NCBI RefSeq assembly: GCF_002813245.1
Contig: NZ_PHUF01000006.1
Coordinates: 140,327-204,326, forward strand
From: Novosphingobium kunmingense
GTDB taxonomy: Bacteria > Pseudomonadota > Alphaproteobacteria > Sphingomonadales > Sphingomonadaceae
Direction of reading: 5' to 3'
Length of the DNA: 64,000 bases
The notes under the pieces were generated by a model. It was not told where the DNA came from. It ran no database searches and was given only the letters and a program-made list of their open reading frames with translations. Position numbers and translations under genes: made by a program. Shown here one piece after another: positions 43,548-51,356 of this stretch (position 1 is its first letter; each line of letters begins with the position of its first letter).

Positions 43548-44132
43548 TCAGCCGTGGAGGGTTTCGCGGCGCGCGAGCATGGCCACGAACTTGGCGATCT
43601 TGCGCGCCCGGGTTTCCGGCCTTTTCACCGCGCCGATCCGGTAGAGCACCGCGTAGCGGTTGGCTCCGGTCAACCCTTCGAAGAAGGACTTGGCCTCGGG
43701 GTTTGCCCCAAGCGCCGCAGCGAGGTCCTCGGGAACTTTGGCTGTGCTCGCCGGGGCATAGGCCGCTTCCCAGCGTCCGTCGGCCTTGGCCCGCTCGACC
43801 TCGGCGATGCCGCGGCGCTGCATCTGCCCTGAAACGATGAGCTCGATTGCCCGCTTGCGGTTGACCTCGGACCATTTGCTGCGAGGCTTTCGCGGCGTGA
43901 AGCGGATCAGCCAGCTTGCCCCGTCGTACTTGTCGAGCTGGCCGTCGATCCACCCATGGCAGAGCGCGGCATCGATCGCTTCCGCCTTGGTGAGGCTGGT
44001 GACGCTCGCGCCCTTCTTGGCAAAGCGTAGCCAGGCGCCGGGGGCGTCATCGCCCTGCTTAGCAAGCCACTCGCCAAACGCGGCCTGGCTCGCAAACAGC
44101 AGGATCGGCAAATTCCCACGCATTTCCGTCAT
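43548..44132 (-). CDS. YdeI/OmpD-associated family protein
   Basis: A 194-residue protein with the family core: WLRFAKKGASVTSLTKAEAIDAALCHGWIDGQLDKYDGASWLIRFTPRKPRSKWSEVNRKRAIELI, followed by the YdeI helical part with ANRYAVLYRIGAVKRPETRARKIAKFVAMLARRETLHG. These small cytoplasmic proteins occur widely; the role is unclear. The ATG at 44132 or the next one at 44123 is likely. It diverges from the pentapeptide-repeat gene. Confidence 0.88.
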   Translation of the reverse strand: MTEMRGNLPILLFASQAAFGEWLAKQGDDAPGAWLRFAKKGASVTSLTKAEAIDAALCHGWIDGQLDKYDGASWLIRFTPRKPRSKWSEVNRKRAIELIVSGQMQRRGIAEVERAKADGRWEAAYAPASTAKVPEDLAAALGANPEAKSFFEGLTGANRYAVLYRIGAVKRPETRARKIAKFVAMLARRETLHG

Positions 44133-44179
44133 CGCGCGCGAGCCTAGCGGCACCGGCCAACGGCGGCTAGGGCAGGGGC

Positions 44180-44869
44180 ATGGACGACCTGTTTTCTCCT
44201 CGCGGCCTTTCGGGGCGGACGCTGACGCGGTCCGACCTTTCTCCGCTCGGTGGCGGCCCGCCGCAGGTCCTGATTGAGTGTGATCTCGAAGAGGCGGACC
44301 TCTCCGGGCTCGACCTCACGGGCTGGCGGTTCGAACGCTGCAATCTGCGGAAAGCCGATTGCAGCGGGACCAAGCTTGAAGGCTCGGTCTGGCAGGGTTG
44401 CCGGGCTCCATTCGTGAGCTTCGTCGGTGCCAATCTCAGCGAGGCTGCGTTCTCGGGCGGCGACTTCAACAATTCGGTGTGGCGGCGCGCGACGCTGACC
44501 TCGGCGAAGTTCGTTGGCACCAAGCTCACTGGTGCGGATTTCACCGAAGCACGCGCCATGCACGTCCAGTTCGAGGAAGTCCTGCTGGTCAGCGCCAAGC
44601 TGCCCGGATTTTCGTTCCGCAAGGAAACTCTGCGCCGGGTCGACCTTTCAGGTGCCGACGTGCGCAAGGGCGATTTCCGGATGACGGTTTTCGAGGACTG
44701 CAGCCTGCGCGAGGCGATGGTTGCGGGTTCGCGTTTCGAAGGCTCGGATTTGCGCGGTGCCGACCTTGGCGGACTGCGTCTGGTTGATGCGGGATTGTTC
44801 CGCGGTGCGACGATCTCGCGCGAACAGGCCGGGCAATTGCTTGGGGAACTCGGGCTCAACGTGCGTTAG
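44180..44869 (+). CDS. Pentapeptide-repeat protein
   Basis: A 229-residue right-handed quadrilateral beta-helix made of A(D/N)LxX repeats. The run starts near residue 34 (ECDLEEADLSGLDLTG) and continues through GTKLEGS, GANLSEAAFSGGDFNNS, GTKLTGADFTEA and SGADVRKGDF to GSDLRGADLGGLRL. The size and shape resemble Qnr/MfpA proteins, which mimic DNA and protect gyrase, but sequence alone cannot assign that role. It starts with ATG 44180 preceded by GCAGGGGC. Confidence 0.88.
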   Translation: MDDLFSPRGLSGRTLTRSDLSPLGGGPPQVLIECDLEEADLSGLDLTGWRFERCNLRKADCSGTKLEGSVWQGCRAPFVSFVGANLSEAAFSGGDFNNSVWRRATLTSAKFVGTKLTGADFTEARAMHVQFEEVLLVSAKLPGFSFRKETLRRVDLSGADVRKGDFRMTVFEDCSLREAMVAGSRFEGSDLRGADLGGLRLVDAGLFRGATISREQAGQLLGELGLNVR

Positions 44870-44885
44870 GTCAGGGGCAGGGGGC

Positions 44886-45074
44886 TCAGCCCGCTTTGCC
44901 CTCGCTTTGTTCGAGGTTCTCGACGACGCCGTCGGCCAGCCCAAGACACAGCGCAGCTTCCTCACGAGTCAGCACGATCTCGCCTGCCGCCTGATCGGCA
45001 AGCTTCCTGCCCAGCACCGCCGACACTGCGCGGGCGACCTGCAGTGCGCTCGGCATTACATTGTCGTTACTCAT
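44886..45074 (-). CDS. Small hypothetical protein
   Basis: A 62-residue helical protein (MSNDNVMPSALQVARAVSAVLGRKLADQAAGEIVLTREEAALCLGLADGVVENLEQSEGKAG). It converges with the pentapeptide gene and is preceded on the same strand by tcmP. A signal AGGAACGCCGAG precedes the ATG. Not recognised. Confidence 0.55.
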   Translation of the reverse strand: MSNDNVMPSALQVARAVSAVLGRKLADQAAGEIVLTREEAALCLGLADGVVENLEQSEGKAG

Positions 45075-45136
45075 CTCGGCGTTCCTGGTCCGATGTTCAA
45101 AAGCGCGCAGATGCTAGCAGATCAAGCGCGTCGGGC

Positions 45137-46300
45137 CTATCCGGCCTGTGGCAATCTGAAATGAAACTCGTCCTTCGGTCGTTTGACTGCCTGGCTTTGC
45201 CAGGCGGGAACCTCGACTTCGCCTGACGACCAGAGGCCGCGGGCGATCTCGCCCAGAGCGCCGTAGGTCACGACGCAAGCGTCCAGCACAGCGGGCCACA
45301 GCGTCTTCCACTCGAGGCCGTCGGCGCTGTCGGCAATTCGCTGCAAGAGCAAAGCTCGCGCCTGCGTCTCTCCCTCGCTGATTGCCCGGGCGCTGCGCTC
45401 GCCGGGCTCCATGACCGTAGTCTGCGCAAACAGGTCGTCCATCCCGGTCGCATTCTTCCGGACCTCGGCTTTCTTTGCCGTCCGGTACTCCGACTGGGTC
45501 TCGAGCGCCTTTCGATGGGCGTCGCGAAAAACTTTGATCCCGGCCGGGTGCCGCGTGAGATAGATCAGCTTGTAGAGTGTGCGATCGACGTCGGTTTCAT
45601 CAACGGTGAGCGCTGGGGCGAAAGCGTAGGTGCCCATCCGCTTCAGCACCTGGCGAGCACGCTCCGAAATCGCGGCTTCGCGCTCTGCGCCGCGCAGCTC
45701 GACGAATTCCGACCGCCATTCCGCTTCGCCCTGGAGGTCGCCGAGCCAGCCCTCGAGCGTCGGCATGCGGTCCTGCGACCCGGCAAAGCGGTTCGCGAAC
45801 TGGAACATGAAGTTGAGGAGGACTTCGGTTCGGTCCGGTTCGATCAGGCACTGGAATTTCCGAATGTCAGGGACGCCCTTTGGATCGATCACAACGAAGC
45901 GGAAGGCGCGCACCGGCAAGGCTGCAGCGATGGTGGCCGCGTGCTGTTCGGCCAGACCCTGGTAGCAATGCACTTCGACTTGGGGAAAGCGCTTCACCGC
46001 CTCGACGAGCTCGGCAAAGTTCTTCGGATCCTTCTCGACGAGATGCGCCACCATGTGCACTGATCGACCCAGTTCCGCCTGCTTCGCCTTCGCTTCGCAC
46101 ATGCGCTGGAGCGCAATCCCGAAACTGGTGTCCGAGTAATCGCCGCTTCGCGACTGCCAGGGCCCGGCGAACAGGTCGACATAACAGAACGTGTCGGCCC
46201 AGCTGACGATCTTGGGTATTTGCGCGGGCATATACGTGTCGAGGAAGGTGTGCTTGACGAGCGCCTGTTCGCGGCCTTCGTACCAACGGGACTCCAACAC
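45137..46300 (-). CDS. tcmP: Three-Cys-motif partner protein TcmP
   Basis: A 387-residue protein with the TcmP layout: KHTFLDTYMPAQIPKIVSWADTFCYVDLFAGPWQSRSGDYSDTSFGIAL, a methylase-like glycine-rich strand, then FVVIDPKG and VLLNFMFQFANRF. The family always travels with a Gp37/Gp68 protein carrying three cysteines, here the gene directly upstream. The GTG start at 46300 follows the upstream stop without a gap. Function is unknown; both often sit in mobile or defence-rich islands. Confidence 0.87.
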   Translation of the reverse strand: MLESRWYEGREQALVKHTFLDTYMPAQIPKIVSWADTFCYVDLFAGPWQSRSGDYSDTSFGIALQRMCEAKAKQAELGRSVHMVAHLVEKDPKNFAELVEAVKRFPQVEVHCYQGLAEQHAATIAAALPVRAFRFVVIDPKGVPDIRKFQCLIEPDRTEVLLNFMFQFANRFAGSQDRMPTLEGWLGDLQGEAEWRSEFVELRGAEREAAISERARQVLKRMGTYAFAPALTVDETDVDRTLYKLIYLTRHPAGIKVFRDAHRKALETQSEYRTAKKAEVRKNATGMDDLFAQTTVMEPGERSARAISEGETQARALLLQRIADSADGLEWKTLWPAVLDACVVTYGALGEIARGLWSSGEVEVPAWQSQAVKRPKDEFHFRLPQAG

Positions 46301-47038
46301 TCAGCCGACCATCCGTTTAGCGGTGGGCCATTCGCTCCATTCCCGGCCATCGAGTTCGCGCCCGCCCGACTTCGGCCGAAAGCCGCCCCACTGCTTGAAG
46401 AAGAACGGCACCCCCTGCACGCGGCAGGCATCGCGAATTTCCCGCGCCCATTCGATTTGCATGACACGTGCGCTGGGACCGCTTTCACCACCCGCGATTA
46501 CCCAGTGTATGTCCGTCAAATCGACTGGTCCGACAGGACCGATCAGTGGCTCGACCGACAAGAACCTCACGGCCGAGCGCGCTTGGCGAAGGTGCTCGAT
46601 CCGCGCCGCGCCCTTCCGGTCCTCGACCGACACCCCGGTCCAGATGTGTGCCGGGGGAACCCGGTCCGCATAACGCTTGGACATGTAGTCGCGCAGCCGG
46701 GGACTGCGTTTCGTCAGGACCTGATAGGTGTGCCAGTCGGCACTCTCCATTGTATCGAACACCGCGTCGATGAATGCCTTGGGGACTTCCTTGTGGAAGA
46801 GGTCGCTCATCGAGTTCACGAAGATCATCCGTCCTCGCCGCCAGCGCAACGGCTGATCGAGCCGTTCGTGTCGAAGGGTGAGATCGAACCCGTTTTCGAA
46901 CGGATGCCCTGGAACGCCCCGGAACCGCTCCGAAAAGCGGTGGGCATAACAATTGTCGCAACCAGCTGTGATCTTCGTGCAGCCCGTTACCGGGTTCCAC
47001 GTTGCATCAGTCCACTCGATTGCACTCTGTTCCGCCAT
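46301..47038 (-). CDS. Three-Cys-motif protein, phage Gp37/Gp68-like (DUF5131)
   Basis: A 245-residue protein. The N-terminal MAEQSAIEWTDATWNPVTGCTKITAGCDNCYA carries C20, C27 and C30 (C-x6-C-x2-C), a possible metal or iron-sulfur site. The family signatures RMIFVNSMSDLFHKEVP, QVLTKRSPRL, HIWTGVSVED, RFLSVEPLIGPV and VIAGGESGP follow. The fold resembles radical-SAM-type barrels. It is adjacent to tcmP with no gap. Substrate is unknown. Confidence 0.9.
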   Translation of the reverse strand: MAEQSAIEWTDATWNPVTGCTKITAGCDNCYAHRFSERFRGVPGHPFENGFDLTLRHERLDQPLRWRRGRMIFVNSMSDLFHKEVPKAFIDAVFDTMESADWHTYQVLTKRSPRLRDYMSKRYADRVPPAHIWTGVSVEDRKGAARIEHLRQARSAVRFLSVEPLIGPVGPVDLTDIHWVIAGGESGPSARVMQIEWAREIRDACRVQGVPFFFKQWGGFRPKSGGRELDGREWSEWPTAKRMVG

Positions 47039-47436
47039 TCAGGTCACCGATCTGTACAATTAACAGCCTCCATGGACCGCAATCAGCAAAGCCATTGAAT
47101 CATAGATCAGCCTAGATTGGAATCCATCATCGATGTGGAGGTTCAATTAGGTAGAATATCCAGTCCAGTCTCCAAGCCTGCTGACGCATCGGCCTCGAAC
47201 TGCCCGGTGATCACTCGACTGCATTCTTTGTCCGCGATGATAGGACAATCGTTCGAGATGGGGGCACCCCTGCGCCCACGCCCCACGCGGGCTGGGGGCG
47301 ACCCGCTCTACTCGCTAGGGTGCGCGTCGGCGCTGGCGCACCGCCGCCCACCCAAGCTCGCCGGCATGGATGCCGGCCCTGCGGGTGACGATCGGGGCCA
47401 TTGGCGTTGACGGGACGGGTTGCTAGGGTTCCGACC
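47039..47436. other. Intergenic region with hairpins before the thermonuclease gene
   Basis: No convincing gene. The left part is less GC-rich and must contain the promoter of the minus-strand three-Cys pair. The right part is very GC-rich, with GGTGCGC...GCGCACC near 47320-47345 and GCCGGCAT-GG-ATGCCGGC near 47360-47380, forming a structured leader for the plus-strand thermonuclease gene. A frame from 47117 has no family features. Confidence 0.4.
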
Positions 47437-47781
47437 ATGCCTGTCGTTCTCGCTGCCGCCGTCCTGTGCCTTTCACCCTCGGTTCACGACGGCGACACGA
47501 TCCGCTGCGGCCGCGAGCGGGTGCGGATTTCCAACATCGACGCGCCGGAGCTACCCGACAGCCCCAAATGTCAGGACCGACGCCGGTCCTATGCCTGGTG
47601 TGACTTTGCCGCAGGCGAAGCCTCGCGCGTGGCGCTCGTCCGGCTGCTGTCGCGCGGCCGAGTCATGATCGAACGGCTCGGGACCGATCCCTATGGGCGG
47701 ACGCTGGCCACCGTCTCGGTGAATGGCGTTGATGCCGGTGACTACTTCATCTCGCAGGGTCTCGCACGGCCCTGGCGTTGA
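47437..47781 (+). CDS. Thermonuclease (SNase-like) with possible signal peptide
   Basis: A 114-residue staphylococcal-nuclease fold protein. The hydrophobic start MPVVLAAAVLCLSPS suggests export to the periplasm. The active site is recognisable: HDGDTIRCG (calcium acids), RVRISNIDAPEL (arginine and glutamate) and RLGTDPYGRTLATV (second arginine). It is shorter than SNase itself but typical of plasmid-borne thermonuclease proteins, which may protect against or process DNA at the cell surface during transfer. Confidence 0.88.
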   Translation: MPVVLAAAVLCLSPSVHDGDTIRCGRERVRISNIDAPELPDSPKCQDRRRSYAWCDFAAGEASRVALVRLLSRGRVMIERLGTDPYGRTLATVSVNGVDAGDYFISQGLARPWR

Positions 47782-48246
47782 GGAACCACTTCGAGGGGCG
47801 CGCTGTTCGGACCTCGGATCGAGCTGACTTGCGCGGCTGCGGTGCCAAGCGCCGAGGCGGCGCTGATGGATCGAGCAAGCATCGGAGCGCCTCGTTCTGA
47901 CGATGCCTCCCGGCAGGGCGGCAGTGCCGGTTCGGGTAAGGCGCGCATGCACTGCGGCGCAGATCCGGGGCGGGCTGACAAACGATCAGGTCTGACGGCT
48001 CCAGGGTCTTGCTGATTTCCGGCATGAATTGACGAAACCGCCCTTCGTTTGCCGATGAACCCTGCGGCGCCAGTCCCCGGCCGCAACCCAAAAGCAGCGG
48101 ACCGTGAAGCCCTGGCGGGCTTGCCGCACCACTCCTCGCTTTTGGGTTTCCCTCGCGTGCCGCTCGGTGCGGGCCCGGGCCTAACGGCGCCGCCTGTCTG
48201 GGTCATCGGCGGGCGGTTCCGCCGAATTCAAGACCGGAGACAACCC
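47782..48246. other. Long leader region before ssb, no clear gene
   Basis: A GC-rich 465-bp stretch. Minus-strand frames here are proline/arginine-rich and lack family signals. The last 60 bases contain GC-rich dyads and a GGAGAC signal for ssb. A palindrome GGGCCCGGGCC near 48171-48181 is present. I see no supported gene. Confidence 0.4.
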
Positions 48247-48582
48247 ATGAAGAACCTCGTCATCCTGATCGGCCGCATCGCGTCCGCCCCCGAAACCCGC
48301 CACGCCGGCGAAACCGCGATCACCTCGTTCACCCTCGTCACCGACCGGCCCAAGCTGGTCGACGGCAAGACGGTCAAGAACGAGGCCGGCTACACCGAGA
48401 CGATCCCCGAGTTCCACCGCATCACCGCCTTCAACGGCCTCGGCACTTCGGTCGCCAAGCACAAGAAGAAGGGCGATCTGGTCGAGGTCCAGGGCCGCCT
48501 CCACTACTCGAAGTGGACCGACCGGGAAGGCGTCGAGCGCTACGCGGTCGAGATCGTCTCCGAGGAAGTCCTCTTCCTCTGA
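48247..48582 (+). CDS. ssb: Single-stranded DNA-binding protein
   Basis: A 111-residue OB-fold SSB: MKNLVILIGRIASAPETRH, then TSFTLVTDRPK, ETIPEFHRITAFNGLGTSVAKHKKKGDLVEVQGRLHYSKWTDREG. It lacks the acidic C-terminal DDxPF tail of chromosomal SSB and ends at EEVLFL, as many plasmid-borne short SSBs do. It would coat transferred or replicating plasmid single strands. A CCGGAGACAACCC leader gives a good signal at the ATG. Confidence 0.93.
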   Translation: MKNLVILIGRIASAPETRHAGETAITSFTLVTDRPKLVDGKTVKNEAGYTETIPEFHRITAFNGLGTSVAKHKKKGDLVEVQGRLHYSKWTDREGVERYAVEIVSEEVLFL

Positions 48583-48591
48583 ACCGAGCCG

Positions 48592-48614
48592 GGGAGGCGG
48601 CACTGCCGCCTCCC
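48592..48614 (+). terminator. GC-rich hairpin after ssb
   Basis: GGGAGGCGGCA-C-TGCCGCCTCCC, an 11-base inverted repeat starting 10 bp after the ssb stop. There is no T tract, so it may be a Rho-assisted terminator or a 3' stabilising structure. Confidence 0.5.
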
Positions 48615-48741
48615 TTCGGGCATCTCGGACGAAGCTCGATGCGAAAAATTCAACGGCGTCGGCTCTTTTCGCACTTGCAGCATAGGTGGCCGCGACCCAT
48701 ATCAGCCTTGCCTTTCAGGCATCCTCTCCCAAGACTTTCAC

Positions 48742-48773
48742 GGGGCCGGCAGCAATGCTGGCCCCATTTTTTT
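48742..48773 (+). terminator. Rho-independent terminator
   Basis: GGGGCCGGCA-GCAA-TGCTGGCCCC followed by ATTTTTTT: a 10-bp stem with one G-U pair, a tetraloop and a T7 tract. It ends the plus-strand transcript coming from ssb. The 48620-48740 segment between the two hairpins has no supported gene. Confidence 0.85.
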
Positions 48774-48868
48774 GTTCATGGGCCTCCTGAATTCGCGGCC
48801 TTGAACTGGCAATTCCTCGCTTGGACCCATAGGGTCCAGCATCGCCACTTCGAGGAAGCGCAAAGATC

Positions 48869-49363
48869 ATGGCCGACGAAACCCTGCTGGACCATGTTGC
48901 CGACATCGTCTCCGCCCACGTCAGCAACAATTCGGTCTCGGCCAACGAGCTGCCGGGGCTGATCCAGTCGGTCTATGCTTCGCTTGCTGCGCTCGGCCAG
49001 GCACCCGAACCGGTCGAGGAAAAGCTCACCCCGGCAGTTTCGGTCCGCGCGTCGGTCAAGCCCGACGCCGTGACCTGTCTCGACTGCGGGGCGAAAATGA
49101 AGATGCTGAAGCGTCACCTTGGCACCGATCACGGCATGACCCCGGCCGAGTACCGCGCGCGCTGGAACCTGCCGGCCGACTATCCGATGGTCGCGCCTGA
49201 CTATGCCGCGAAGCGCAAGGAACTCGCGGTCCGGATCGGCCTTGGCCGCAAGCCGAAGGCCGCTGTGCCTGAGGCACCGGCAAAGGCACCGGCAAAGGCA
49301 CCCAAAGCCGCCAAGCCGCGCAAGAAGCTGGGTGTGGCGTTCGGATCGGCGGACGCCGCCTGA
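48869..49363 (+). CDS. MucR/Ros-family transcriptional regulator
   Basis: A 164-residue zinc-finger regulator of the alphaproteobacterial Ros/MucR type. The finger and flanking helices are CLDCGAKMKMLKRHLGTDHGMTPAEYRARWNLPADYPMVAPDYAAKRKELA (C2H2). An N-terminal oligomerisation helix and a lysine/alanine-rich tail with repeated PAKAPAK units complete it. MucR proteins bind AT-rich DNA and silence acquired genes, including plasmid transfer genes. Confidence 0.92.
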   Translation: MADETLLDHVADIVSAHVSNNSVSANELPGLIQSVYASLAALGQAPEPVEEKLTPAVSVRASVKPDAVTCLDCGAKMKMLKRHLGTDHGMTPAEYRARWNLPADYPMVAPDYAAKRKELAVRIGLGRKPKAAVPEAPAKAPAKAPKAAKPRKKLGVAFGSADAA

Positions 49364-49421
49364 TCCGATTGCCAATAAGCCATTGATTTAACATAAGAAA
49401 GATTATCAATCTAGACGATCG

Positions 49422-49509
49422 TGCCATAAAACGGCGGGCGTGACACATTTTTGTTTTTATGGCATAAGCTTTAATTCATGCCCCAACATGGATCTCGCAG
49501 TAGATCCAT
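49422..49509 (+). promoter_or_regulatory. Operator region of the vapBC pair
   Basis: Two inverted repeats: TGCCATAAAA (49422-49431) with TTTTATGGCA (49455-49464), 10-bp arms 23 bp apart, and ATGGATCT-CGCAGT-AGATCCAT (49488-49509), 8-bp arms. The region is AT-rich and lies just upstream of the antitoxin gene. AbrB-type antitoxins bind such symmetric sites to repress their own operon. Confidence 0.6.
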
Positions 49510-49531
49510 TCTGGCGACCTGGAGCACTGCC

Positions 49532-49777
49532 ATGACGGTTCAAGTGACGATCACGCCTAACGGCCGAATGAGCCTGCCGGCCGATATCCGCAAGCGGCTC
49601 GGCCTGGCCGGTGGCGGCGCCTTGCTGGTGGAGGAAACCGAGGATGGCGTCATCCTGCGCACGGTCGCCCAGTCGATCGCTCACGCGCAGGCGCTCGCGA
49701 AAAAGTACACCGGCGGGAAGCCCGAGGCCTCGGTCGATGCCTTCCTTGCCCGGCGCCGCGAGGAATCGGGCGAATGA
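49532..49777 (+). CDS. vapB: AbrB-type antitoxin VapB
   Basis: An 81-residue protein. The N-terminal swapped-hairpin AbrB fold is VTITPNGRMSLPADIRKRLGLAGGGALLVEETEDGVILRTV. The C-terminal helix (VDAFLARRREESGE) would bind the toxin. The ATG at 49532 has a GGAG signal. Its stop overlaps the toxin start by ATGA (49774-49777). It neutralises the PIN toxin and represses the operon. Confidence 0.9.
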   Translation: MTVQVTITPNGRMSLPADIRKRLGLAGGGALLVEETEDGVILRTVAQSIAHAQALAKKYTGGKPEASVDAFLARRREESGE

Positions 49778-50163
49778 GCGAAGTGGTGCTCGATGCCTCG
49801 GCACTCCTTGCCTTGCTCCGGGACGAGCCCGGCACCGACAAGGTGGCCGACGCCATCGCGGATGCCCGCATGTCCAGCGTCAACTTTGCCGAAGTCGTCA
49901 GTCACTTTATCCACGCTGGGATGCCCGCGGGCGAAGTCGATGCGATGCTGAAGCCATTGCCGATGGCCATCGTCGATGCGGACCAGGGCCTTGCCACGAT
50001 CGCCGGGCGTTTGCGCGCTGCGACGGCCGAAGCCGGCCTGTCGCTCGGCGACCGGTTCTGTCTTGCGCTGGCCCGCCGCGATGGCCTCCCGGCCCTGACC
50101 GCGGACAAGCAGTGGCGGACCGTGGCCGATGCCGCCGGGGTCAGCGTCGCAGTCATTCGCTGA
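49774..50163 (+). CDS. vapC: PIN-domain toxin VapC
   Basis: A 129-residue PIN RNase with all four acids: VVLDASALLALL, VNFAEVVSHF, LSLGDRFCLALA and ALTADKQW. The size is standard for VapC. It is coupled to the AbrB-type antitoxin by ATGA. Target RNA cannot be inferred. It is likely to serve plasmid maintenance. Confidence 0.93.
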   Translation: MSEVVLDASALLALLRDEPGTDKVADAIADARMSSVNFAEVVSHFIHAGMPAGEVDAMLKPLPMAIVDADQGLATIAGRLRAATAEAGLSLGDRFCLALARRDGLPALTADKQWRTVADAAGVSVAVIR

Positions 50164-50178
50164 GGGAAGGCAATTGAG

Positions 50179-51054
50179 ATGACGTCCAAGCAATCCGGCT
50201 CCGACCTCGAACGCTTCCCGGATTGCGATGGACTGCGCAAGCTTTCCAGCTGCGGCGGCGGCGGCGGCAGTTCCGACGATATCAACGAAGCGCAGCAGTT
50301 TGCCTATGACGCTTGGGACGAGCCTGACCGGACGCGTCGCAATTTGCTGGCCCGCAAAGCCCTCGCCCGGTCGCCGCTTTGCGCTGATGCCTGGCTGCAA
50401 CTCTCCGAGCTTCGCAATCTCTCGGACTCGCAGCGCCGCGAATATCTTTTGCGTGCGGTTTGCGCCGGTGAACTCGCGGTCGGCGAACGACGATTTGCCG
50501 AGGCCAAGGGCGATTTCTGGCTGGTTCTCGATACCCGCCCTTATATGCGCGCGCGTTTCGCGCTGGCTCAGGATCTCTGGTATTCTTGTGACAAGGGTGA
50601 GCGGATCGCCGCAATCGCCCACTTGCACGAGATGCTCGACCTCAATCCGAACGACAATCAAGGTCTGCGCTACGTCCTTCTGATATGGCTAATCCGGTCG
50701 GATGCCTATCAGGCAGCGGAAAACTTGCTCGACAAGCACCGTGATGAAATCTCGGCATTCATGGAATTCACCCGCGTGCTGCTTGCCTACCGTACGCAAG
50801 GCGACTGCGAGAAAACGCATGACATGGCGGCAAAAGCTTACCTCACCAATCGCCACATCCCACACTATCTCGCCAACTCAGAGCTTTGGCACGAGGAATC
50901 CGGCACCTATTCGCCCGGACGCGAAAGCGAAGCCGCATGGTATGCTCAGGAACTCGGGATCGACTGGTTCTGCACCCATGGTGCCATAGAATGGCTTGCT
51001 CACTGCACGGACAGGGAACCCGTGCGCAACCGCGATGGCGAAACGCTCCATTGA
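50179..51054 (+). CDS. TPR-like helical-repeat protein
   Basis: A 291-residue protein with helical repeats: ARKALARSPLCADAWLQLSEL, LDTRPYMRARFALAQDLW, EMLDLNPNDNQGLRYVLLIWLI and YRTQGDCEKTHDMAAKAYL. It has a glycine-rich N-terminal linker (SCGGGGGSSDD). Similar proteins are annotated as tetratricopeptide proteins; some are partners of SEC-C proteins. It starts 16 bp after vapC and may be read through from that operon. Its role is unknown. Confidence 0.7.
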   Translation: MTSKQSGSDLERFPDCDGLRKLSSCGGGGGSSDDINEAQQFAYDAWDEPDRTRRNLLARKALARSPLCADAWLQLSELRNLSDSQRREYLLRAVCAGELAVGERRFAEAKGDFWLVLDTRPYMRARFALAQDLWYSCDKGERIAAIAHLHEMLDLNPNDNQGLRYVLLIWLIRSDAYQAAENLLDKHRDEISAFMEFTRVLLAYRTQGDCEKTHDMAAKAYLTNRHIPHYLANSELWHEESGTYSPGRESEAAWYAQELGIDWFCTHGAIEWLAHCTDREPVRNRDGETLH

Positions 51055-51080
51055 ACGCCTGACATGTGTGGAGCAGCGCC

Positions 51081-51356
51081 TTAGTGCGCGCCGCGTGCGT
51101 CCTCATTCGCCTGGTCCAGCAGGTCCATGAACGTGCGCGCCGCATCGCGATCACGCTCGTCCTTGAAGGCGACGTCGAGGTCCGGTGCCTTACCAAGCAT
51201 ATAGAGCAGCGACCACATCGCGAACCGGCGACCTTTGTCGGTCTCGAGCCCGAACTCGACCTGCATCCTTTCGACGCCGCTGGCCATTGCTGCGGGTGAA
51301 ACCGCTCCGAGATCATCGGTCCCGAAGAAGCGCCGCATCTGGTCGTCGAATTCCAT
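51081..51356 (-). CDS. 91-residue protein, last gene of the zeta operon
   Basis: Begins with ATG immediately after the TAA of the zeta-type kinase gene, so it is cotranslated with it. Helical, acidic in both ends (MEFDDQMRRFFGTDDLG and LLDQANEDARGAH). The size equals that of epsilon-type antitoxins (about 90 residues, helical), so it is a candidate antitoxin, but its position downstream and lack of sequence similarity leave this open. An alternative is a regulatory subunit. Confidence 0.6.
   Translation of the reverse strand: MEFDDQMRRFFGTDDLGAVSPAAMASGVERMQVEFGLETDKGRRFAMWSLLYMLGKAPDLDVAFKDERDRDAARTFMDLLDQANEDARGAH

Noticed and set aside
47117..47410. Plus-strand frame before the thermonuclease gene
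   Set aside because: The 3' half is the GC-rich hairpin leader and the product lacks any family feature.
47742..48206. Minus-strand frame between the thermonuclease and ssb genes
   Set aside because: Proline/arginine-rich, no start signal or family pattern, and it overlaps the end of the thermonuclease gene and the ssb leader.
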